Assembly (NCBI RefSeq): GCF_030864355.1
Contig: NC_083395.1
Coordinates: 1,736,001-1,800,000 of the forward strand
Source: Cutaneotrichosporon cavernicola
Lineage: Eukaryota; Basidiomycota; Tremellomycetes; Trichosporonales; Trichosporonaceae
Direction: 5' to 3'
Length of the DNA: 64,000 nucleotides
Shown here: piece by piece, positions 56,034 to 64,000 of the stretch
Layout of the letters: the number at the start of each line of letters is the position of its first letter
Numbering within the stretch: the stretch's first letter is position 1
Translations under genes and position numbers: made by a program
Notes under the pieces: model-generated
The model's input: only the letters and a program-made list of their open reading frames with translations
Told to the model about the DNA's origin: nothing
Databases searched by the model: none

Positions 56034-57595
56034 ATGTCAGGACCACCACCACCCAAGGTCCCTCCGCCTGGGGACGACGACGAGGACGACGAGGGCCACA
56101 TGGACGTCAACTTCATCCAGGGCTTTGCCGAGTGAGTATACAACCCCGCCAAGCTAACGGTGTAGCAAGATCCAGCGCGTTCCACAACAACTAGACGACG
56201 ACCCCTCGTCCCGACCCAAGATCAACATTCCCAAACGCGGAGAGAAAGATTTCGAGCCCCTAGCCGAAACCGTAAACCTGCAAGAGATGATGCTCCAGAA
56301 CTCTCGCCAAGCCCTCTTCGACGCCCTCCAAGGAGTCCGTGGCGTCGCGAGTAAATCCCTCTCGCACGCCCTCGTCACTCCCGCCTCCCCCTTCCCGCAC
56401 CTCGTCATCTCGCGCGGCCACGTCCTCGACACTCTGGGCATCACAGTGCGCCACTCGGGCAAAGCCAGGATCGAATTGTTGCCCGAAGAGGCACTCTATC
56501 TCGCCGAACGTGGGAGTCTGCAAATATGGAATGGGACGGCACCGAGTCGGGAAGAACCCGACTTGGGGACGTGGAGTGAAGAGGAGTTTGGAATCCGGGG
56601 CGCTGTCGAAATGAGCGTCGTCGAAGTGTTTGGCGCGTTTATGGGGATGGCAGGATTGTCATGGCAGAGATACCAGGCGTATGCGTACCTCAAACGATTG
56701 GGGTATACGGTTCAGCGGACGCGGCGCTTTATTCCCACGCACTTTGTGGAAGAGGCGCGCGTAGAGGTTGGCGTGTGGGCGCGGCTTTGGGCCGCCCTCT
56801 CCAGACTCAGTCTGAATGTCCGTTCAAGTATCGCCAGCCTTATGGGTGTTCCGCGCCGCTTCGTGGCTGGTATGGCGCGAGTTGGGCTGGGCATGATGGG
56901 TCCACTCGGCGGAACAATGTTGAAGTCTTGGTCGGGCGAGACGTATTGTGAGTTACATCCTCTTGCAGATCTAATCCAAGCCTCAATCTTTTCGCATCTC
57001 CGCTTCATACCTTCGGGCCATACACATCCCGTTCCTCCCTCTTCAACCGCGTCCGAGTCCGAGTCCCAGTCTCAATTCGCCCCCCTGCTCACTAACCCCT
57101 ACATACCATTCTTCCATGTTTGGAAGCCCGTTACGGCGTGGTCAAAGGCCAAGTGGGACCGGGGGAGTGTTGTCGGCCTCGAAAACCAGAAGCCAGACTA
57201 TGCCATTGCGGCCGTCGAGTGAGTTTCTGTTCTACGTCTTCCATCTTCGACTTTGTCACTTACACAGATCACGCAATACGCCCATGCCGACGCTACGGCA
57301 GCTCGAGGATATCTTCGAGGGTTTGCCTGATGAACCAAAGGGCCCGCCTCGTCGTGTTGGACCACAGTACGAGAACCGTCGGCCGAACAAGGGGCCTGAG
57401 AAGGAAGCGCCGGGGGCCTGGTACTACCGCTTCCTACCTTGGCTGCAGACAACACCCCAGGAGAAGCCCTACACCAATCCCATGGCGCAGATGAGGAACG
57501 GAGACCGCGCGTTCATCGTCGCTGTCAATGACTCTGGCAACTCTGGCTGGATTCGGTTCGGGCGGTCCGGGTTTGAAGACTTCCCCATGGTCTAG
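56034..57595 (+). CDS. SEN54: tRNA-splicing endonuclease subunit Sen54
   Basis: Three exons, joined FAD|KIQRV (intron about 34 nt) and AVE|SRNTP (about 49 nt). The N-terminal acidic start (DDDEDDEGHMDVNFIQGF) leads to the Sen54 N-domain, with the hallmark EEALYLAERGSLQIW and WQRYQAYAYLKRLGYTVQRT. The C-terminal domain carries FFHVWKPVTAWSKAKWDRGS and ends GWIRFGRSGFEDFPMV. Sen54 is the structural ruler subunit of the heterotetrameric endonuclease that cuts introns from pre-tRNAs. The same window holds an intron-containing tRNA-Thr. A GTGAG...CAG at 56947-56967 would be a 21-nt intron and is more likely coding, since the frame stays open through it. Confidence 0.92.
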
Positions 57596-57661
57596 ATGAT
57601 CCACATATGCATACATCGGATGTACGTTGATGACACTGAGTAACTCGTACACTTTATTTAT

Positions 57662-60600
57662 TTACCACGTCATCTCTCCCTCGAAGCGGTCGAGCTGTGC
57701 AACAGCGGCAGTCACCTCCTTCTGCCTGGCGGTACGACGGTAATAGATCGGGCAGTCTGCCGAAGTGCAGATGACGTCCTGGTGCAGCGAGCCCTGGCAC
57801 CGCTGGCACTGCGTCCACAGGCGAGCAAAATCGAGTTGCAAGGCAGATGTGGTGGCGACCTGCTTCTGGTACAGCTCGGGAAGATGCGGCCGGCAGTTGA
57901 CGCAAACGGCACTCTCTGGTGATTAGCAACATCCCGGCTCCTTTCAGCTGACCCTTCTTTCCCTTCAACGGGGTACGACAGCCAAGGCAGGTCGCCGTCT
58001 TGACGGCAAACTTCATGAGGCCGCCGACCGTAGGTGTCGCAATCTGAATGCTACGCGTGTGTTCACCAGCCACTGGCGCGTCAGCACGACGAGTACCGGA
58101 GGACTCACAGAGACTGCTGGCCTTTTCACCGAGAATCGGCTCAAAGATGCGCATCAGCGGCTTTGAGAGCTGGTTCTCCAGGTAGTAGCGCGTGTCGATC
58201 GGCACGTTGTTCTCCAGAACGTAGAGTGGGTCTTCCGACTTCTCATACGCTGCAGCGCCTGGCAAGATTAGCAAACAGTGTTCCATACCACTCACCCTTA
58301 ACGCCCTTGACGATGACATAGGCCACGCGGTCTCCAAGAGAAGGTGCCGAGCCAGCGTCACGTTTCCTCATACGTTCCGCAAGCTCGACGTGGGCCTGCT
58401 TGCCGGCATAGTCTGAAGAGTGTCAGTTAATCCCAACGGGGAGCCTCACCAGTCTTCGACAGAGCTTTGGTGATGACGAGTTGTGACATGTCAATCTTGT
58501 TCTGCAGCAGATCGGAAATGGTCTGCTTGACATAGCTGCGAGTCAGTTGTCGTGTTTGGTTGAATGCTTACTCCTCTGCGCCCTTCACATCGCGGTCGAT
58601 GAGCATCTTGAGTAGACACGTCTCGATCATTGTCGACACCAAGCGGCAGTTGTCACGTCGAACCGTCTCAGTGTTAGACCAGCCCGAAGTCCGAAGTGCT
58701 CACCTCGATACCCTTGGCATCCATCTTGTCATACTTGTCCGGACGAGTCCAGTAAAGTCCAGTGTAGCGCTTCTTACTGATGAGAAGGTACGGGTAGTAG
58801 ACCTTCTCGAATTCGAGCTTGATGGGCTTCTTGAACTTTGCCGAGACCAGTTCGGCCGCCTCAGCACCCAGTCGCATGGCTGTGGGCAGGTCTGGACAGC
58901 CAAACTTGATCATGACAGAGTCCGTGTCACCATAGATAACACGTGCGTCGTGCTCGTACCCATTCTTGATGCAGTACTCCTTCTCGACCTCCTGCTTCGT
59001 CAACTCGATCATCTGTCGACCATATGCCGTGGTCGAGGTGGAAATCGCCAGACATGGCAGTTTGCCGATAGTGGCGCCAGTGAAGCCGTACACCGAGTTG
59101 GTACTGATCTGACAAGTTAGCGATTCGTCCTGATTGGCATCCTTACCTTCAACGCCAGCTGACGACCGTCCAGGACGGCACGTTTAAACGGATCCTTCTC
59201 CACCTTCAGGTCCGCCTTCGCACGCTTTCGAGCCGCGAGGAGGTTCTCGAGCACAATGGGAAGCAGCCCCTTCCGGCGATTCTCCGTGGCAAAAAAGTCT
59301 GAATGAGTGAACATGAACAGGCATAACACTCACCGTTGTTCGGAGTCTGCACGTAGTCTTCGCCCTCGACGAGCTTTAAACGTTCAATGGTTGACTTGTC
59401 CAGCAATGTCGTGTAACACAGGTTGTGCGCCATCATAATGGAAGGGTATAGCGATGCAAAGTCAAGCGTGGTGATCGGAGTATCGTAATATCCCTTGCGG
59501 GGCTCGATGACCGTAGCTCCCTCGTATTGCTCGTCTGTCCCTTCACTCCGCATGGCGGGGATGAGATACCCATGATCACCGGCGCTGCGATACAATTGAG
59601 AGACGACTCGAATCTGTTGACCACGAGTAAGGACGTCATTGAAGGGGATACCTGTCACACGCGCCATCTCGGTGTAGTTGACCAGGCACATGAGGCGGTC
59701 GAGCAGACGTTGTGGAAGATAGGCATCCTGAGGTCAGCGGTAGGTGCATCTTAGGTATCTCACCTTCAAACAGTACACAGCAAGTCGGCGGCGAGAGTCA
59801 GCTGTACCGTTCTGGAGCTCGGTGATGATGGAGTGGTGAACGTCTTCCTTCTGCTCGCCCAAGAAGTGAGCACACACGGCGTTAAGCGTGTAACTCCGGA
59901 GATTGTGGTCGCGCTGAATGACTTGCATGATGTCCATCTGGAGGCGTCCATCAATATTAACAGCCTTCGAGTCACGCTGCCCGAATGCCTTGGATGAGAA
60001 GTGGGTGTCGCGTGCCTCTGACCGGACACCTTGTGAGTTAGCGAAATGCTCGGGCATGCTCCCTACCTTGCAGTCGGCCCAAGTACGCAAAATTGGGAAT
60101 CTTCAGAGCCTTGGCACGATCAAGAAGATACGGCAGGTCAAAGTTCGAAGAGTTATACCCAATGATCAAGTCCGGGTCAACAGCCTGGACAAACTTGGAC
60201 CACTCGAGGAGCAGGTCCCTTTCGTCTCGAAACTCGAGCACTTGCGATCCAACAATGTGTGCACACGTGTTAAGAGTGAAGACGTTGCGAATGAATGGTT
60301 TGGCCTCGCCTTGGCGATCAGCACGCATTGTGTCTCTAGAGCTCACCATGTCTCGTCACCATCGCCGCAATTTGAATGACGGGATCGATATTGGCCTCGG
60401 GAAAGATGCCTTTGCGGCCCGCGCACTCGATATCGAAGCTGAGGATGCGCAGCGGGGCAATAGGAAGCCACTCCCCTTCCGGGGTGTGTGAGACAAGGTC
60501 TTTGTAGCTACCTGTCAGTACTTCTGGAGGAAAGAGTCGTCTTACTGAAGAGACAACTCGATTTGACAATTCGAGCGCTTCTCAGATCCGGACAACAGGT

Positions 60601-61548
60601 CGTACGTTCCAGCGGGAGCCTCGATCCAGTTCATGCCGACGATCTGTTGTTAGTTCAATCGAGGCATCTCACGTACATGTGAGTCGACCATGAACCGTAG
60701 AGTGAACGCAATGTTGCTCTCGTACGTCAAGACTTCTTGTGGGAACAGACCCTTGTAGTCTACCTGGCCGCGTTCGAAGAGGCGTAGTACGTCAGCTACA
60801 GGTGACAAACGGACCTATCTTTGACTTTGGGAATGGCCTTTGGCTCAGAGCACATGATCTTGATGAACGGAACCGTCTCGTCTCCGCGGTATCCCCATAG
60901 TGACTTGCGATTCACAGTGAGGCAGTGGGAGACAGCTGGCGTTCCCATCTGTACAGAGGCCTGGAGTCAGCGTGGGGAGGGGGGGAAGGTGGAGAGGGAG
61001 GAAGGTGTGGAGGGGAAGGTGTGGAGAGGAAGGGGGAGGGAGGGGGGAGGTGGGAAGAGGAAGGGAGGGGGGGAAGGGAAGCAACGGAGCGGAAAGTGAA
61101 CTCACGTTGAGCGTATCCTTGAAAGCCTGGCAATCCGCCGGTAGGAATCCGCTGGGAGCGGCGACGTAAAAGTACGGTCTGAAACCATGTACGTGTGCGA
61201 GGACCGAGTTTCCGGCGTTTGTTATCCCAAACAACCTCAGCGACGGTCCATGTTTGGGATGACTAGACTCTGCGACCTCGATCTGCTGGAAGACTGCCAT
61301 CAGCTATTAGATATATCTGTTGCTCACCAATAGTGTCCTTCTTGGCGTCGATGTGCGGAGCTTGTGGGCGCGGCCAGGCCGCCGACGTCTCGATGGAGCC
61401 TGAGTTAGACATAGTAGAAGGAGGACCCACCTCCATCATCTTCGGCGTCTAGCTGTTCCAGAACTTCGGTGAAGCTCTTCTGCTCGCGAGAGACAGGGGC
61501 TGTTACGGGCTCGAGCCTACGTTTCTTGGATAGAGGTTGAGATGTCAT
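57662..61548 (-). CDS. POL3: DNA polymerase delta catalytic subunit
   Basis: A multi-exon family B polymerase of roughly 1,050 residues. It starts [16 protein letters not shown] with a basic NLS. The N-domain contains [15 protein letters not shown]. The 3'-5' exonuclease follows: [10 protein letters not shown] (Exo I), [18 protein letters not shown] (Exo II) and a downstream Exo III region. Polymerase motif A is [17 protein letters not shown], and motif C is [12 protein letters not shown]. The C-terminus has CysA (CLGC with CVNC) and CysB (CQRC with CTSADC), zinc and iron-sulfur sites that bind accessory subunits. It performs lagging-strand synthesis with PCNA. Two ACGCGT sites lie just upstream. 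The first intron after TLN (60961-61105) is a near-pure polypyrimidine tract. Its 3' end is 66 bp from SEN54. Confidence 0.95.
60961..61105 (-). repeat. Polypyrimidine POL3 intron (145 nt)
   Basis: On the minus strand this intron has a GTGAGT donor, a GCTGAC branch site and CAG acceptor. In between lies about 125 nt of C/T with very few other bases (C-runs up to 7), so the plus strand is G/A-rich. Confidence 0.85.
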
Positions 61549-61607
61549 GGTGGTGAGGAAGGAGAAGAAGAGATGACAAACATCGAAATGATGTTCTCGG
61601 CCCAGTC

Positions 61608-61633
61608 ACGCGTCGTCAACCTCCACCACGCGT
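61608..61633. promoter_or_regulatory. Two MCB elements (ACGCGT) upstream of POL3
   Basis: Perfect palindromic ACGCGT at 61608-61613 and 61628-61633, 60-85 bp upstream of the POL3 ATG. MCBs bind MBF and drive G1/S transcription of replication genes in other fungi. A CACGTG at 61651-61656 lies next to them. Confidence 0.65.
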
Positions 61634-61902
61634 CATATTTTACATAATCCCACGTGACTCCTGAAAGACAAAATCAGTCCATGCTGGGAGGGGGTCCGAT
61701 CTGGTAGCGAGTCATCAAGACTAAACACGCCCACCGCACAATCTCAATCTGCCGAGTCTATTACCACAATGCATACAGAAGACGCCTATGCTAGGCGTTG
61801 GGCATCACAGAGGAGTATCACGAGCTAGTGTATCAAATGTATCACAAGCAGAGCACGCACTCAAGGCAGCCCTTTTGGGTTTGCGTCCAAGAATCCAACT
61901 GA

Positions 61903-63506
61903 TTAGTCGAACGACATCTTGGTGCCGGTGGCCTGGACAATACCACCGGTGCGCGCGCCGCCACGGGGAGGGCCGCCACGGCCGCGGCCACCACCGCCAC
62001 GGCCACCAAAGCCACCACCACGGCCACCGCCGCGGCCACCGAAGCCGCCGTCACGGCCGCCAAAGCCACCACGGCCACCACCACGGCCACCGCCACGGCC
62101 ACCGAAGCCACCACGGCCACCACCGCGGCCACCGCCGAAGCCACCACCACCACCACCCTCACGGTTGTTGTCCTTGGGTGGGGCGTAGTCGATGCGGATG
62201 CGGCGGCCGGCAAGCTCAGAGCCGTTGAGCGTGGTGAGGGCGGCAGTCGCCTCGTCGACGGTCGCGAACTGGACGTAGCCAAAGCCCTTGGGGGCGCCGG
62301 TGTCACGGTCGGTGGGGAGCGAGACGCGCTGGACGTCGCCGTGCTCGCCAAAGGCCTCGTACACCTGGTCCTCGGTGATGTCGAATGAGAGCGAGCCGAT
62401 CCACAGAGTCTCGGCAGGGGCCGACTGCTTGTCGTTGAACGCCTTGGCGCGCGAAGCAGTCTGGTCACGCTTGACGGCGTAGTTGACCTTGAGCCAGCGG
62501 CCGTCAATCTCAGCGCCGTTCATCTCGGCGCAGGCCTTGGCCGAACCCTCAAGGTCGGTAAACTCGACGTAACCAAAGCCACGCGACTTGCCGGTCTCGC
62601 GGTCAAGCATGACGCGCGCATCGACGATCTCGCCACACTTCTCAAACTCGGAGCGGAGCCAGTCGTTGTCAATGTTCCACGAGAGACCACCGACGTAGAC
62701 GTTGGTCGAGGTCTCCTCGTCACCCTCCTCGGCGACCTTGGCCTTCTTGGCGGGGGCCACGGCGTCCTCCTCGGCCTTGCGCTTGCTGCTGGTGGCGGCG
62801 GCGGCGGGCTCCTCCTTGGACTCGTCAGAGTCGGAGTCGGAGTCGGAGTCGGAGTCGGAGTCGGAAGAGTCTGACGACGAGTCAGAGTCGACGGGGGGCT
62901 TGCCCTCCTTGATCTCGGCCTCCTCCTTGTCAAGCTGGACCTGCTCGGCGGCGGCGTCCTCGTCCGAAGAGTCAGAGTCAGAGTCAGAGCCAGAGCCAGA
63001 GTCAGAGTCCGAAGACGACGACGACGACGAAGTGGCAGACTCCGACGACTCGGCCTGGGCGGCGGGCTTCTGTCTGTCAGCATCCTGCCACAAATTCTCT
63101 AGCCGAAATTCACTCACAGCAGCGGGCTTCTCCTCCTCCGACTCAGAGTCCGAGGACTCGTCCTCGCTCTCGCTCTCCTCGCTCGACGACTCGGGCTCGG
63201 GGGTGGGGGTCTTGGCCTTCTTAGACTTCTTCTCCTTCTTCTCCTTCTTGTCCGCGACCTTCTTCACCTCCTTGGCCTTGACCTCCTGTGGGTCAGTTCG
63301 GTTCAAGGCTCTCCAGTATTGGATCTGTGGGTTGGGGGTGGGTGGTTGAGGGGTGGTGCCAAAGCAGGACGCGATGCCACTCATGGAGGCAGCGACCACG
63401 CCCTGGTGACCATCCACCTCAATTAGCGACTAACCTTGACAGGCGCAGCCTTCTTGTCCTTCTTCTCCTTCTTGTCGATCTTGGGGGCAGACTTGTCCTT
63501 GGCCAT
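61903..63506 (-). CDS. NSR1: Nucleolin-like RNA-binding protein (Nsr1/Gar2)
   Basis: Three exons. The start MAKDKSAPKIDKKEKKDKK and later KKEKKEKKSKK are Lys-rich. Acidic Ser/Asp/Glu tracts of the CK2-phosphorylated type alternate (SESEDESSDSESEEEK, DSDSDSDSDSDE). RRM1 has RNP2 VYVGGL and RNP1 SRGFGYVEF. RRM2 has LWIGSL and PKGFGYVQF. The tail is a long RGG box ending GTKMSFD. This is the full nucleolin/Nsr1/Gar2 order: nucleolar, needed for pre-rRNA processing and 18S production. The introns are at about 63290-63434 (GTTAGT donor) and 63072-63120. The first is about 145 nt. Confidence 0.93.
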
Positions 63507-64000
63507 TTTGAAGATGTAGTATACAGATGGGTTGGTTGGGAGGATGTGGTTGTTAGGTCGTGTGGGATTCGTCTCTGAATATTTATCCAACTTGAAGACT
63601 TTGTCTCTGCCATTCCCCCTGCATAATTTCAGACAGAGTGATTCTCAGTCAGATGGCATTCAGCCTTTCAGGAACGGAGATTGGCCCCACCTCCACCGCA
63701 GATTTTCGGAAGCCACTCGAAGACGGCGTGAGATTTCGGTCCAACCATTTGGTCGGATCGGTCTCTGATCACCATTAGCAAATGATGATGGTATTCTCAT
63801 CTACAAGTTTGACCTCTGCTCTCGGCCACGCGTCCACTCTGTCTCATGAGGCTCGACCACTAACCCACTGAACCCACACCCACCCACACATGACATCCAA
63901 ACAATGCATGCTCATGCCCGACATACAAATCCGCGGTAATCACGCTCTGCTACTTTCTCTATGGTCCGGGAGGCCGACAAGACGACCGACGAGAAACGGC
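63507..64000. other. Upstream region of NSR1-like gene to the window end
   Basis: No gene seen. CA/CCCACA-rich sequence near 63865-63905 may be the leader or promoter of a gene beyond the window. Confidence 0.5.

Noticed and set aside
56947..56967. 21-nt GTGAG-CAG intron in SEN54
   Set aside because: Shorter than any other intron here, and the frame is open through it.
60821..61110. Gly/Glu/Arg-rich plus-strand frames
   Set aside because: Artefacts of the polypurine strand of a POL3 intron.
1..64000. CRISPR arrays, prophage, bacterial operons, rRNA genes
   Set aside because: None present. The window is a eukaryotic chromosome segment, and the tandem repeats lack repeat-spacer structure.

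Overview
The window comes from a GC-rich, intron-dense fungal nuclear genome, most likely a basidiomycete yeast of the Tremellomycetes, possibly Trichosporonales. Three things point there: very short GT-AG introns (mostly 30-39 nt with CTGAC/CTAAC-type branch sites), a Stealth-family xylosylphosphotransferase-like gene and a GT90/CAP10-like gene of the kind known from Cryptococcus, and fungal Zn2Cys6 and SREBP transcription factors. Genus and species cannot be fixed from the sequence alone.

Layout, left to right: a 5'-truncated Ser/Pro-rich gene with a possible Whi5/Nrm1 motif (1-2421, +); inositol polyphosphate multikinase (3049-4386, +); an F-box/LRR protein with a CaaX end (5110-7610, -); TIM44 (8943-10666, -); a PB1 plus multi-ZZ protein (10874-14026, -); a conserved fungal protein with a PPSY motif (15297-16845, -); mitochondrial IF-2 (17130-20104, -), divergent from RNR2 (20458-21967, +); a low-complexity gene broken by an in-frame TAG (22683-24077, +); a small Gly/Gln-rich protein (24675-25482, +); an intron-containing tRNA-Thr(AGU) (26075-26176, -); a 3.4-kb gene-poor stretch; a Zn2Cys6 factor (29589-32442, +); another gene-poor stretch with a weak small ORF; the SREBP homologue SRE1 (35708-38623, +) preceded by three SRE-like sites; XPT1-like (38958-41197, -); a Rho GTPase (41656-42563, -), divergent from a small SelK-like protein (42792-43224, +); a secreted Ser/Gly-repeat protein (43391-44926, -); 2.3 kb without a clear gene; mitochondrial release factor MRF1 (47278-48613, +), convergent with a DET1-like phosphatase (48650-49728, -); an inverted-repeat element; ALG7 (50404-52124, +), convergent with TTC1-like (52186-53209, -); the GT90 transferase (53643-55748, +); SEN54 (56034-57595, +), convergent with the DNA polymerase delta catalytic subunit (57662-61548, -); and a nucleolin/Nsr1-like gene (61903-63506, -).

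Most genes are conserved housekeeping functions: mitochondrial import and translation (TIM44, IF-2, MRF1), DNA precursor supply and replication (RNR2, POL3, with MCB-like promoter sites), glycan assembly (ALG7, XPT1-like, GT90), tRNA processing (SEN54, plus a tRNA that needs it) and sterol/oxygen regulation (SRE1). I see no clear novel multi-gene system. The best leads are gene-structure oddities: an apparent GT-TG intron and an 11-nt microexon in the Rho gene, an 8-nt microexon in the DET1-like gene, a tRNA intron perfectly complementary to its own T-arm, an in-frame TAG inside an otherwise continuous reading frame, and a self-targeting SRE cluster upstream of SRE1. All splice models are hand-built from reading frame, splice signals and family conservation; none is backed by transcript data.
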